Part shown: positions 17,888 through 26,673 of the stretch, piece by piece
How the letters are laid out: each line of letters opens with the position of its first letter
How positions within the stretch are numbered: position 1 is the stretch's first letter
NCBI RefSeq assembly: GCF_019212185.1
Contig: NZ_CP078138.1
Location: 4,136,501 to 4,200,500 of the forward strand
Origin: Pseudomonas fluorescens
Lineage (GTDB): Bacteria; Pseudomonadota; Gammaproteobacteria; Pseudomonadales; Pseudomonadaceae
Length of the DNA: 64,000 nt
Direction of reading: 5' to 3'
The notes under the pieces: model-generated
What the model saw: only the letters and a program-made list of their open reading frames with translations
Databases searched by the model: none
What the model was told of the DNA's origin: nothing
Program-made: the position numbers and the translations under genes

Positions 17888-19231
17888 TCAGAACTTCCCC
17901 CCAAGCGGATACTCGACGGCCAGGCGAATCTGGTTGGCATCCAGCTCCGCTTGCGCGGCGTTGCCACGATGCACCGCGTGACGCAGGGTAAACGCCAAGT
18001 TCTTCGCCACCCCGGACTGCACCACGTACTTGGCCTGCACGTCGCGCTCCCAGTGTTTGCCTCCCTTGCCGTATCCCAGCCAGCTGTAACCGCCATTGGG
18101 GTCCATGTGACTGCCGTCGATGCCACTGCCGCGCACGTAGAGTGCACCGAACGTCAGACCGGGCACGCCATAGCCGGCCAGGTTCAGATCGTAACGGGCT
18201 TGCCAGGACGCTTCCTGCGGGGCGTTGAAGTCCGACAACGCCACGGCATTGCTCAGGTAGATCGCACCGCGAGTGACATAGTCGTAGGGCGTGTCGCCGT
18301 CGACCTTTTGATACCCCACGCCAAAGCTGTGGGCACCGAACCTGTAGGTCGTCAGCAAACTCCAGGTGGTGTTGTCGATCCGCCCTGACAACGCTTTGCC
18401 GGTGTCCTGCGTGTGGTACAGATTCAGGTCGAAGGTGAGGTCCTGACCCTGTGCCGTGGGCAGGGTGTAGAGCGCACCCAGGTACTGTTGACGCCAGGTG
18501 TCGTCGTAGACGGCGCTGAACAGACTGGCATTGAGCCCTTTGATTGCCGTGTTGCGTACCCCGACCAGGTCAAAGCTGTTGCCCTGCCTGGCGTTGGAGT
18601 AATTGACCACAAAGCCCTGGTCGTGGCTGCTGGCATTGCGGTCCGTGCTTTCGGTGAAGTGCCCGCCGTACAAGGTAGTCGCGGGCAATTCGCGACTGGT
18701 CAACAGCCAGCCGGTGGCGGTTTCGGGCAACAGGCGGCTGTCGGATGAACCGAACACCGGGGTTTTCACCCGCTGCTCGCCATAACGCAATTCCGTCGAG
18801 GAGAAACGCAACTTGGCCACGGCGCCGCCGCGACTGAATTCATCCTTCGGATGGCCCTCATTGTCGACGCCCAGCAGCCGCGCCTTGCCTGCTCGCCCGC
18901 CGCCGCTGTCCAGTTCCCACCCGGAGTAGGCGTGAGCGTCAACACCGAAGCCTACCGTCCCTCTAGTGAAACCCGAGGTGAAGTCGGCCATCAGCCCGTA
19001 GGCCCATTCTTCGGCAAGGTCACTGCGTTCGGCGCGGGGTTTGTAGGCGTTGCGCGCGCCGTTGCTCAGCGAGCCATGTTCGTAGTCGCGACGGTCATAG
19101 ACACTGCGGTTGAGCAGATTCCACTGACTGTCCTCGACGAATCCCTTGGCGGTGTCTTGTTCTGACGCGCAGGCGAGCAGCGACTGCCCGCCCAATGCTA
19201 ATAGCAGGGTGTGTGTCGATAAAGTTTTCAA
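17888..19231 (-). CDS. OprD-family outer membrane porin
   Basis: About 447 residues with signal peptide and beta-barrel alternation throughout, ending in Phe (YPLGGKF) as barrel proteins do. The mature start (FVEDSQWNLLNRSVYDRRDY) is the OprD/OprQ/OprE pattern. Members pass small nutrients such as amino acids, aromatic acids or peptides. The start was put at a TTG (TTG AAA ACT) with GTGGAG upstream because the frame to 19261 would add an unlikely leader. It lies 66 bases after the DUF1624 gene, possibly in the same operon. Confidence 0.9.
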   Translation of the reverse strand: MKTLSTHTLLLALGGQSLLACASEQDTAKGFVEDSQWNLLNRSVYDRRDYEHGSLSNGARNAYKPRAERSDLAEEWAYGLMADFTSGFTRGTVGFGVDAHAYSGWELDSGGGRAGKARLLGVDNEGHPKDEFSRGGAVAKLRFSSTELRYGEQRVKTPVFGSSDSRLLPETATGWLLTSRELPATTLYGGHFTESTDRNASSHDQGFVVNYSNARQGNSFDLVGVRNTAIKGLNASLFSAVYDDTWRQQYLGALYTLPTAQGQDLTFDLNLYHTQDTGKALSGRIDNTTWSLLTTYRFGAHSFGVGYQKVDGDTPYDYVTRGAIYLSNAVALSDFNAPQEASWQARYDLNLAGYGVPGLTFGALYVRGSGIDGSHMDPNGGYSWLGYGKGGKHWERDVQAKYVVQSGVAKNLAFTLRHAVHRGNAAQAELDANQIRLAVEYPLGGKF

Positions 19232-19297
19232 GGTGCAACTCCACAGAACCAGGATCTGCAAGGTGTCCCGCCGGCCGGCGGGACACCGTTGGGTGCC

Positions 19298-20503
19298 TCA
19301 GAGGTATTTGAGGATCGCAATGTCGCGACGGCGCTGCTTCAGCGCCGCGAACCAGCGCGTCGGGAAGAACAGCAAGACCCCGAGAATCGCACTCCACAAC
19401 CAGACCATGGGCAGATCATCGAAGCCGTAGTACTGGCCCTGGTTGGCACCCCAGATGGCGACTGCGACCAGGTACATGGCCTTGAGCACGTACAAATGCA
19501 GGAGGTAGAAGAACATCGGCGCCCCGCCATAAATCGCCAGCGTCGAGGTCGTCCAGCGATCCTGGAGCTTCTCGAACAGTGCAAGCAGAAGCAGACTCAA
19601 CCCCAGGGTCGGCATCAGGAACATCAGCGAAGGTGGATACTTCTTGGCGCTCATGAAGCTCATGAACGTGCGCAACGAATCACCGGTCTGCACCCAAGGC
19701 TTCTCGCCATAAACGTTCAGGTAACGGATGAACACAAACGCCACGAGCAGGCCCGCGCCAAGTTTGAGCAGACGGGACAAACGCTCGCTGGGATCCATGT
19801 CCTTGCCAAACCACGGCCCGATGGCCCAGCCCAGCACGATCACGCCAATCCACGGCAATACCGGGTAGGTGGTGCGAGCACGGGTGAACTCGGTGATGTC
19901 GATAAATACGCGCTGATGCAGAATCGACCACGGCACAAAGAACGGCGACTCAGGCCCCACCGTGACGTTATCGAACAGGTTGTGCCCTGCGACAATCGCC
20001 ACCCCGAGCACGATCAGCCAACTGCGCTTGAAGTGCAGCAGTCCGGCCAGCACGATCATGCAGATGCCGATGCACCAGATCACCTGCAACCAGAGGGTCT
20101 TGGGCGGAAACTCAGCGTTCCAGGCAAAACACACGAAGGTGATTTCCAGAAACACCAGGAACAATCCGCGCTTGAGCAGAAACACCGAGGTTTCACTGGC
20201 GGTGTGTTTCTGGCTGTAGAGCCACGCCGACAGACCGGTCAGGAAGATAAACGCCGGGGCGCAAATCTCGCTGAGCATCCGGGTGAAATACAGGTCCGGC
20301 GTCACGCTTAACGCGTCAATCGGATCGGTGACCTGACGGTGCAGCAGGAAGGTTTCCCGTACATGGTCAATCAACATCAACAGCATGACAAAACCGCGCA
20401 GCGCGTCGATCGCCAACATCCGCGTGTTGGCCTTTACAGCGGGGGTAGCCAGCGCCGGGGAAATACTTCCCGCCTGCCCGGCCAATCCTGAAGATTGGGA
20501 CAT
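19298..20503 (-). CDS. DUF1624/COG3503-type membrane protein (acyltransferase-like)
   Basis: 401-residue polytopic membrane protein with roughly ten helices and the family signature IDALRGFVMLLMLIDHVRETF at the start, where the Asp-Ala-Leu-Arg-Gly and His resemble heparan-alpha-glucosaminide N-acetyltransferase-like and acyltransferase-3 proteins. AGGAG lies eight bases before the ATG at 20503. It follows a DUF4198 gene by 27 bases. Function is not established for bacterial members. Confidence 0.78.
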   Translation of the reverse strand: MSQSSGLAGQAGSISPALATPAVKANTRMLAIDALRGFVMLLMLIDHVRETFLLHRQVTDPIDALSVTPDLYFTRMLSEICAPAFIFLTGLSAWLYSQKHTASETSVFLLKRGLFLVFLEITFVCFAWNAEFPPKTLWLQVIWCIGICMIVLAGLLHFKRSWLIVLGVAIVAGHNLFDNVTVGPESPFFVPWSILHQRVFIDITEFTRARTTYPVLPWIGVIVLGWAIGPWFGKDMDPSERLSRLLKLGAGLLVAFVFIRYLNVYGEKPWVQTGDSLRTFMSFMSAKKYPPSLMFLMPTLGLSLLLLALFEKLQDRWTTSTLAIYGGAPMFFYLLHLYVLKAMYLVAVAIWGANQGQYYGFDDLPMVWLWSAILGVLLFFPTRWFAALKQRRRDIAILKYL

Positions 20504-20530
20504 AGTGCTCACTCCTGGAGGAACGTGGGG

Positions 20531-21307
20531 TCAGGCCTGTTTTTTCAACCGGGCGATCTCGGAGGCTGGCAGCTGCGACGGTGCCCGCGGCAACGATGGC
20601 TGACCCTGGGTGCGATAGAACGACAGCGTCGAGCTGAAGCTCTTCAGGTCAAACGGCTCGGTTTTACCATCGGGGCCGACCCGCTCACCGGCGCTGCGAT
20701 CCTTGTATTCGACGGCGACCACATAGGTCCCTTGCCATGGCAAATCGAAACTGACCTTGCCGTTCTTGTCGGTGCGCCGAGTGACCACTTCACCCGACCC
20801 GACTTCCAGCACCACGTCCTGCTCGGCGAGCGGTTTGTGTGCGTAGAACACCTGGAATTGCGCGGTGTTGCCGTCGACCTGGCCGGTGGGCACGATGTCC
20901 AGCGCCAGCTCCGGTACCCGGGCACGCAAGTCACCGACCCAGCGCGTGGCGGGTGTCCAGTAGGTCTTCAGGGTCTTGCCCGCTTCATGCAGATCGAAGA
21001 TCGGATAATGCGCGTCCTGTGCCAGCAGTGAATCATCGCCGGCGCCCTGGTGGGCCACCGCGAAGGCCTGACGCTGCAAGGTCAGGGGCAGTGCCCGGGA
21101 GGGAGTACCTGCCGGCCAACCCTGAAGTTGCACGAACCGGTCCATCCCGCCCGGTGTGACTTCCAGCACGTTTTTCTCATACTCGCCGTAGTACAACGAC
21201 AGCGGTTGCCCCGGTGGTTGTTCGTACCAGATCTGGTGTGCTTCGCTGCTGGCGGCCAGCAGGAAGACGCCGTAACCCAATAGTGCTTTTGCGTTGCTCA
21301 TTCGCAT
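20531..21307 (-). CDS. DUF4198 (NikM-like) periplasmic protein
   Basis: 258 residues with a signal peptide ending SSEA; cleavage there would leave His as the mature N-terminus (HQIWYE). The body matches DUF4198/NikM-like proteins: an N-terminal beta domain and an Ig/CNA-like domain (TDKNGKVSFDLPWQGTYVVAVEY). Family members are often linked to metal uptake. GGAG precedes the ATG. It probably heads the DUF4198-DUF1624-OprD operon. Confidence 0.75.
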   Translation of the reverse strand: MRMSNAKALLGYGVFLLAASSEAHQIWYEQPPGQPLSLYYGEYEKNVLEVTPGGMDRFVQLQGWPAGTPSRALPLTLQRQAFAVAHQGAGDDSLLAQDAHYPIFDLHEAGKTLKTYWTPATRWVGDLRARVPELALDIVPTGQVDGNTAQFQVFYAHKPLAEQDVVLEVGSGEVVTRRTDKNGKVSFDLPWQGTYVVAVEYKDRSAGERVGPDGKTEPFDLKSFSSTLSFYRTQGQPSLPRAPSQLPASEIARLKKQA

Positions 21308-21665
21308 TTTTTTTCGCTCCGATTGGTGTTATTCAACGATTCGTTGCTGGCGCTTCATCCTTGCGGAATCAGCGACTTTCACAAACCGCGCCCCACTTCC
21401 TGCAAGCATTACAACGCAGGGACTTTGACGATTTGTTCCGTAATGGGCGGGTGCGGGGCGATCGGAAACTGTTTTTGCCGGTCGAAACAGATGTTTATGC
21501 GGCTTGCGCGAGGATGAGGCGGGTTTGCGGGTTTGCGCGGCGAGATGTCCAAACACGGTGCATTGCGCGCCGCAGCACTAATTGCAGGAGCCAGCCTGCT
21601 GGCGATGAAGTTGATGCGGTGTGACTGATGGCCCCATCGCTGACAGGGCTCACAGAGAGGATGCT
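21308..21665. other. Intergenic region with degenerate REP element
   Basis: No credible gene here. Bases 21584-21610 (GCAGGAGCCAGCCTGCTGGCGATGAAG) resemble a decayed half of the REP sequence seen intact at 25465 and 50022, and the following ATGAAGTTGATGCGGTG stretch is shared in inverted form with the REPIN at 50022. The rest presumably carries the promoter of the DUF4198 operon and the 3' end of the Lrp-type gene. Confidence 0.55.
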
Positions 21666-22154
21666 TCAGTGCCGCAGCAGCTTGCGCAGCGGTACGCCGT
21701 CCTTGAGCACGGGGGATTTGATGACGATGTAGCTGAAGTATTTGGAGATGCCGATGTTCTTGTCCAGCAGGCTTTCGATCACTTCCTGATAGTGCTGGAT
21801 ACTGCGGGTCATGAAGCGCACCAGATAATCGTAGCCACCGCTGATCAGATGGCATTCGAGCACTTCATCCACCAGGCGAATGTTCGACTCGAACTTGGCG
21901 AAGTCTTCGCGCTTGTGGTCGCTCAAGGTGATTTCCGTGAAGACCGTCACCGACTCGGTGATCTTCGCCAGGTTCAAGTGCGCCTTGTAGCTGGAGATGT
22001 AGCCGGCCGACTCCAGCCGCTTGACCCGTTGCAGACAGGGGCTGGCCGATAACCCCACGGCATCGGCCAAGCTGACATTGGTCATGCGCCCGTCTTTCTG
22101 CAGCTCTACCAGGATGCTGATGTCGATGCGGTCCAGTTTGACTAAACCTTCCAT
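21666..22154 (-). CDS. Lrp/AsnC family transcriptional regulator
   Basis: 162 residues from MEGLVKLDRID. The N-terminal winged helix-turn-helix (LDRIDISILVELQKDGRMTNVSLA type) is followed by a RAM/ligand-binding domain with the GGYDYLVRF segment, the usual Lrp layout and length. GAGG lies seven bases before the ATG. It lies downstream of, and in line with, a HAD hydrolase and an aminotransferase, so amino-acid-responsive control of these catabolic genes is likely. Confidence 0.88.
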   Translation of the reverse strand: MEGLVKLDRIDISILVELQKDGRMTNVSLADAVGLSASPCLQRVKRLESAGYISSYKAHLNLAKITESVTVFTEITLSDHKREDFAKFESNIRLVDEVLECHLISGGYDYLVRFMTRSIQHYQEVIESLLDKNIGISKYFSYIVIKSPVLKDGVPLRKLLRH

Positions 22155-22199
22155 TGCGTACCTCGTGACTGCCATTTGTAAGACAATCTTCTAGCAAAA

Positions 22200-22856
22200 T
22201 CAGCGCCGTAAAGACAGCTGATGCTGAGCGACCAGATCAGCCATGCTGTTAATGCAATACGCCGTGGCACACGGCTTGGGTTGCTGGCGCCGTCCGCGAC
22301 AGATCAGGCACACGTCGGTATCCACCGCGTCGCTGGCGGGAGGCCGGGTCACCAGCAGAATTCCGGCCGGCTCGAGATCGTTGGCCTGCAACCAATCCGG
22401 GTCCTTCAGCGGGTCGCTGGCCAGGGAAATGAAATCGTCGGCCATGATCCCCAGGCGCTCGCAGAGTACACCGCGATCCTCGGCATCCCGGTCACCCTTG
22501 ACCAGCAGCCGGTAGAACTTGCGCAAGTACAACATCGCGCCCGGTGCATCTTCGAACAGCGACCAGCCAGCCGCCGAGCGGGCGAAGCTCATGCCCTCTT
22601 CCCAACTGGCTTTGAGCCCCCAGCGCTCGGCCAACTGGCGATGGGCGAAACACAGCAATCCACTGAAGCCTAGCTCACCAAAGCGTGGATACAGCGCCCG
22701 CACCACCTCATTGTATTCAGCCAGCACCTGCTCCTTGTCCGGCTGCCCGCCCCGACTGTCCAGCAGCGGTTGCAACGCGGCCCAGACGCCTGAGTCGCGG
22801 TCGACCAGGACTTCATCGCAGTCAATGAGCAGCGCTTGATAATCAGTCAGCCCCAT
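22200..22856 (-). CDS. HAD superfamily hydrolase
   Basis: 218 residues. The HAD motif I is LLIDCDEVLVD; the second Asp of DCDE is preserved but Glu-Val replaces the usual Gly-Thr. A Lys (LVKGD) and a distal acidic pair give the remaining catalytic positions. It is probably a phosphatase or dehalogenase-like enzyme acting on a small molecule. GGAGG precedes the ATG. It lies between an aminotransferase and an Lrp regulator and probably shares their operon. The extra C-terminal Cys residues (CLICRG, ATAYC) are unusual for the family. Confidence 0.75.
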   Translation of the reverse strand: MGLTDYQALLIDCDEVLVDRDSGVWAALQPLLDSRGGQPDKEQVLAEYNEVVRALYPRFGELGFSGLLCFAHRQLAERWGLKASWEEGMSFARSAAGWSLFEDAPGAMLYLRKFYRLLVKGDRDAEDRGVLCERLGIMADDFISLASDPLKDPDWLQANDLEPAGILLVTRPPASDAVDTDVCLICRGRRQQPKPCATAYCINSMADLVAQHQLSLRR

Positions 22857-22952
22857 GGTGTACACAGCCTCCAATGATGCATTCCATCAACCCATGCTCC
22901 ATAAACGCTCACGGGCGATGCCTGACGACACCGTCCCGGAGCGGGTAGCACG

Positions 22953-24245
22953 TCAGTTCAATACCCGTGCCAAAGCCGTTTGCAGAATCTGCAGCGCTTC
23001 CTCGACCTGGGCCGGAGTCGCCACCAAGGGTGCGAGGAACCGCATCACGTTGCGATGCACGCCACACTTGATCACCAGCAAGCCACCCTTGCGCGCTTCG
23101 TCGATCAGCCGCTGATTGAGGTCGGCGTCGGGTGTGCGCGCTTCGTCGTTCTTGATCAGCTCAATCGCCAACATGAAGCCGGTGCCGCGCACGTCGCCGA
23201 TCTGTGGGTAGCGCCCTTGCAAGCCCAGCAACCCCTGGCGCAACTGCTCACCCAGCGCTTCACCGCGCGCCAGCAATTGCTCTTCTTCATAAGCCTCGAT
23301 GACCGCCAATGCCGCCGCGCAGGACAACGCATTACCACCGTAGGTGCCGCCCAGGCCGCCAGGCAACGGAGCGTCCATGATCTCGGCCTTGCCGACCACG
23401 CCGGATAACGGCAGACCACCTGCCAGGCTCTTGGCCACGGTCACCAGGTCGGGCTGAATGTCCGCATGCTGGAAGCCGAACCATTTGCCGGTACGCCCAA
23501 ACCCGGTCTGGATTTCATCGAGAATCAACACAATGCCGTGCTTCTGCGTCAGGGCGCGCAGCTTCTGCAGAAACTCCTTCGGCGCCGTGAGAAAGCCACC
23601 GTCGCCCTGCACCGGCTCGATGATGATGGCGGCCACTCGCTCGGGTGCGACTTGCGTGGCGAACAATTCGTCCAGCGCCTGAAGCGCCATCTCGCCGCTG
23701 ACGCCACGGTAGGCGTTGGGGTACGGCGTGTGGAAGACCTCCGGCGCGAAGGGGCCGAAGTTCTGTTTGTACGGCTGGCTCATGCCGGTGAGGGTGGTGC
23801 CCAGCAACGTGCGACCGTGAAAACCGCCACGAAAGGCAATGACTGCGGAACGGTTGGTGTGTGCCCGGGCGATTTTCACCGCGTTTTCCACGGCTTCGGC
23901 GCCGGAGGTGAAGAACGCGGCCTTGTAGGGTTCTTGACCGCCGATCATTTCGCACAGGCGCTGGGCCAGATTCAGGTACGGCTTATAGGCAACGACCTGG
24001 AAGCAGGCATGGGAAACCTTCTGCAGTTGCGACTGCACCGCCGCGACCACTTTGGGGTGGTTATGCCCGATATTCAACACGCCGATGCCGCCGACAAAAT
24101 CCAGGTAACGCTTGCCGTCCACATCCCACAGCTCGGCACCTTGGGCACGATCGATCACCAAAGGATGAGCGGTCACCAGGCCCCGCGGCACGAATTGTTC
24201 GCGCTGACGGAGCAAATGAGGGGTTTGGTCGACTTGGCTGTTCAT
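22953..24245 (-). CDS. Class III aminotransferase, 4-aminobutyrate/omega-amino acid type
   Basis: 430-residue PLP enzyme of the GabT/acetylornithine aminotransferase group. The PLP-phosphate region (TSGAEAVENAVK), IEPVQGDGG, ILDEIQTGFGRTG and the Schiff-base lysine in VAKSLAGG are all present. The start MNSQVDQ follows GGGAAATGCC. The likely reaction is transfer of a terminal amino group to 2-oxoglutarate, giving a semialdehyde that the nearby GabD-like dehydrogenase could oxidise. It is more divergent than the canonical Pseudomonas GabT, so the substrate may differ. Confidence 0.87.
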   Translation of the reverse strand: MNSQVDQTPHLLRQREQFVPRGLVTAHPLVIDRAQGAELWDVDGKRYLDFVGGIGVLNIGHNHPKVVAAVQSQLQKVSHACFQVVAYKPYLNLAQRLCEMIGGQEPYKAAFFTSGAEAVENAVKIARAHTNRSAVIAFRGGFHGRTLLGTTLTGMSQPYKQNFGPFAPEVFHTPYPNAYRGVSGEMALQALDELFATQVAPERVAAIIIEPVQGDGGFLTAPKEFLQKLRALTQKHGIVLILDEIQTGFGRTGKWFGFQHADIQPDLVTVAKSLAGGLPLSGVVGKAEIMDAPLPGGLGGTYGGNALSCAAALAVIEAYEEEQLLARGEALGEQLRQGLLGLQGRYPQIGDVRGTGFMLAIELIKNDEARTPDADLNQRLIDEARKGGLLVIKCGVHRNVMRFLAPLVATPAQVEEALQILQTALARVLN

Positions 24246-24519
24246 GGCATTTCCCATCGTGAGTCCGGCAGCCCGGAGGTGATTGCAGATGGTGTTCAGA
24301 TTACGTGCTGCGCGGAACGAACTACGCCGAACTTGCGCCCTGAGAAATTCGGATCGACTGTTTTCACCCTGCCAAACGGCAGATTCCATCACCCCGCCGA
24401 ATCTGCTGCGATGCGGCCGATCTGGCGTGGCGCGAACCGTTTGAATCAATGCTTTCGACAGATCCTGCGCTGCCTTTTGCGCGATCATGGGATCACCTTC
24501 ATACCTCCAGGAACTGACC

Positions 24520-25446
24520 ATGGCCCTGCTTTACAAAGCTGACCCGGTGCGCGGCGAACAATGGAAAGCGCTGTTCGCCGAACACGCCCCGGATATCGAA
24601 TGGCGCGCCTGGCCGGACATCGGCAATCCCGACGACATCGAGTACCTGGCCGCATGGCAGGCACCGGACGATCTGGAAACCAGGTTGCCGAATCTACGGG
24701 TGCTGTTCGCGTTGTCCGCCGGCGTCGATCAACTCGACCTCGCGAGCCTGCCAGCGCACTTACCCGTGGTGCGCCTGCTGGATCCCGGCATAACCCGCGG
24801 CATGTGCGAGTACGCCAGCTTTGCCGTACTCAGCCTGCACCGGGACATGCTGCGTTATCGCCAGCAGCAGGTGGCTCGCTGTTGGCAGGCGCACATGCTG
24901 CAGCCCGCGCACACACGTCGGGTTGGCGTGATGGGGCTCGGTGCGCAGGCCCAACAGATTCTCACGACCTTGCAACCGCTGGGGTTCAAACTCAAAGGCT
25001 GGGCTCGCAGCGCTCATCACATCCCGGGTGTGGAGTGCTATGCCGGTAGCGAGCAACTGCCGGCGTTTCTCAGCCAATGCGACATTCTGTTGTGCGTGCT
25101 GCCATTGACCGAGCAGACCCAGGGTATTCTCGATCGCCAGCTGTTCCAACAACTGCCGCGCGGCGCGGCGTTGATCAACATGGGCCGTGGCGGACATCTC
25201 GTAGAAAGTGATCTGCTGGAAGCGCTGGACAGCGGCCAACTTGGCGGCGCGGTACTGGATGTATTGCAGGAAGAACCGGCGCCGGCCGATCACCCGTTCT
25301 GGGACCATCCACAGATTCTGCTGACGCCGCATATCGCGGCGATGACTCAGCCTGAGAGCGCGTTTGGGGTGTTGCTGGACAATATCCGACGCTTCGAGCG
25401 GGGTGAGCCAATGGTCGGCCAGATTGACCGTGAGCAGGGTTATTGA
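24520..25446 (+). CDS. D-2-hydroxyacid dehydrogenase, glyoxylate/hydroxypyruvate reductase GhrA-like
   Basis: 308 residues. The NAD(P)-binding motif GLGAQAQQI sits after the substrate domain, and the catalytic Arg (NMGRGG), Glu (QEEPAPADHPFW) and His (LTPHIAA) of the family are present. The PADHPFW segment is typical of GhrA. It reduces glyoxylate or hydroxypyruvate with NADPH. CAGGAA precedes the ATG. It is the only rightward gene in the left half of the catabolic island and is divergent from the aminotransferase. Confidence 0.87.
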   Translation: MALLYKADPVRGEQWKALFAEHAPDIEWRAWPDIGNPDDIEYLAAWQAPDDLETRLPNLRVLFALSAGVDQLDLASLPAHLPVVRLLDPGITRGMCEYASFAVLSLHRDMLRYRQQQVARCWQAHMLQPAHTRRVGVMGLGAQAQQILTTLQPLGFKLKGWARSAHHIPGVECYAGSEQLPAFLSQCDILLCVLPLTEQTQGILDRQLFQQLPRGAALINMGRGGHLVESDLLEALDSGQLGGAVLDVLQEEPAPADHPFWDHPQILLTPHIAAMTQPESAFGVLLDNIRRFERGEPMVGQIDREQGY

Positions 25447-25464
25447 GTTAAACCATGATCCCCC

Positions 25465-25553
25465 TGTAGGAGCGAGCCTGCTCGCGATTGCAACCTGTCA
25501 GCCAACATTGATGCAACTGACAGACCGCTATCGCGAGCAGGCTCGCTCCTACA
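25465..25553. repeat. REPIN (paired REP palindromes)
   Basis: TGTAGGAGCGAGCCTGCTCGCGAT at 25465-25488 and its exact complement at 25530-25553 flank about 41 bases. Each arm is itself a short palindrome (GAGCCTGCTC). This is the classic fluorescent-Pseudomonas REPIN arrangement, lying between the converging ends of the GhrA-like and TtuC-like genes. Confidence 0.9.
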
Positions 25554-25567
25554 AGGGTTGTGGTGGA

Positions 25568-26647
25568 TCAGAGCAGATCGGCGATGGCTTTGCCCACATC
25601 CTGTGTCGAGCCCTTCCCGCCCAGATCCGGGGTGATCGGCCCGTCAGCGATGACCCGCTCGATCGCCTGCAAAATCCCGTCATGCGCCGCGCGATAACGC
25701 TCGTCGCCATTGCCGAGGAAATCGAGCATCAGCGCTCCGGACCAGATCATCGCGATCGGATTGGCGATGTTCTGCCCGTAGATGTCCGGTGCCGAACCAT
25801 GCACCGGCTCGAACAGCGACGGGAACCGCCGCTCGGGATCGAGGTTGGCCGATGGCGCGATGCCGATGGTCCCGGCGCAGGCCGGACCGAGGTCAGAGAG
25901 GATGTCGCCGAACAGGTTCGACGCCACCACCACATCGAAGCGATCCGGCTGCAGAACGAAGCGCGCACACAAGATATCGATGTGCTGCTTGTCCCAGGTG
26001 ATTTGCGGGTACTTGGCCGCCATCAGTGCGGTGCGCTCATCCCAATAGGGCATGCTGATGGAAATCCCGTTGGACTTGGTCGCCGCCGTCAGCCGCTTGC
26101 GTGGCCGGGTCTGGGCCAGATCGAAAGCGAACTTGAGAATCCGGTCGACACCACGGCGGGTAAACACCGACTCTTGCAGCACGAATTCATGCTCGGTGCC
26201 TTCGAACATCTTGCCGCCGACCGACGAATACTCGCCTTCGGTGTTTTCGCGGATCACCACGAAGTCGATGTCCCCCGGCGCGCGGCCGGCCAACGGGCAC
26301 GGCACCCCGGGAAACAGCCGCACCGGACGAATGTTCACGTACTGGTCGAAGTCACGCCGGAACTTGAGCAACGAGCCCCACAGGGAAATATGGTCGGGCA
26401 CCTTGTCCGGCCAACCGACGGCGCCGAAGTAAATGGCGTCGAAACCCTTGAGCTGTTCGAACCAGTCTTCGGGCATCATCTGCCCATGTTCCAGGTAGTA
26501 ATCGCAGTGCGCCCAGTCGAGCACTTCGATGCTCAACTCCAGCTGCCATTTCTTCGCCGCCTGCTCCAGCACCCGCAACCCTTCCGGCAGGACTTCCTTG
26601 CCAATACCATCGCCAGCAATCGCGGCGATCTTGAATACCTTGCTCAT
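25568..26647 (-). CDS. Tartrate dehydrogenase/decarboxylase-like enzyme
   Basis: 359 residues of the isocitrate/isopropylmalate dehydrogenase family. GDGIGKEVLPEG at the N-terminus, FGAVGWPDKVPDH and RENTEGEYSSVGG are TtuC-type signatures, and the metal Asp cluster (NLFGDILSDLGP) and NAD site (HGSAPDIYGQNIANP) are intact. Such enzymes act on tartrate, D-malate and 3-isopropylmalate-like diacids with NAD+ and Mn2+. It lies 26 bases after the aldehyde dehydrogenase gene, in the same operon. It may oxidise a hydroxylated diacid produced by the pathway. Confidence 0.87.
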   Translation of the reverse strand: MSKVFKIAAIAGDGIGKEVLPEGLRVLEQAAKKWQLELSIEVLDWAHCDYYLEHGQMMPEDWFEQLKGFDAIYFGAVGWPDKVPDHISLWGSLLKFRRDFDQYVNIRPVRLFPGVPCPLAGRAPGDIDFVVIRENTEGEYSSVGGKMFEGTEHEFVLQESVFTRRGVDRILKFAFDLAQTRPRKRLTAATKSNGISISMPYWDERTALMAAKYPQITWDKQHIDILCARFVLQPDRFDVVVASNLFGDILSDLGPACAGTIGIAPSANLDPERRFPSLFEPVHGSAPDIYGQNIANPIAMIWSGALMLDFLGNGDERYRAAHDGILQAIERVIADGPITPDLGGKGSTQDVGKAIADLL

Positions 26648-26673
26648 CAGTTGTGCTTCCCCGTGTCAGTGAA

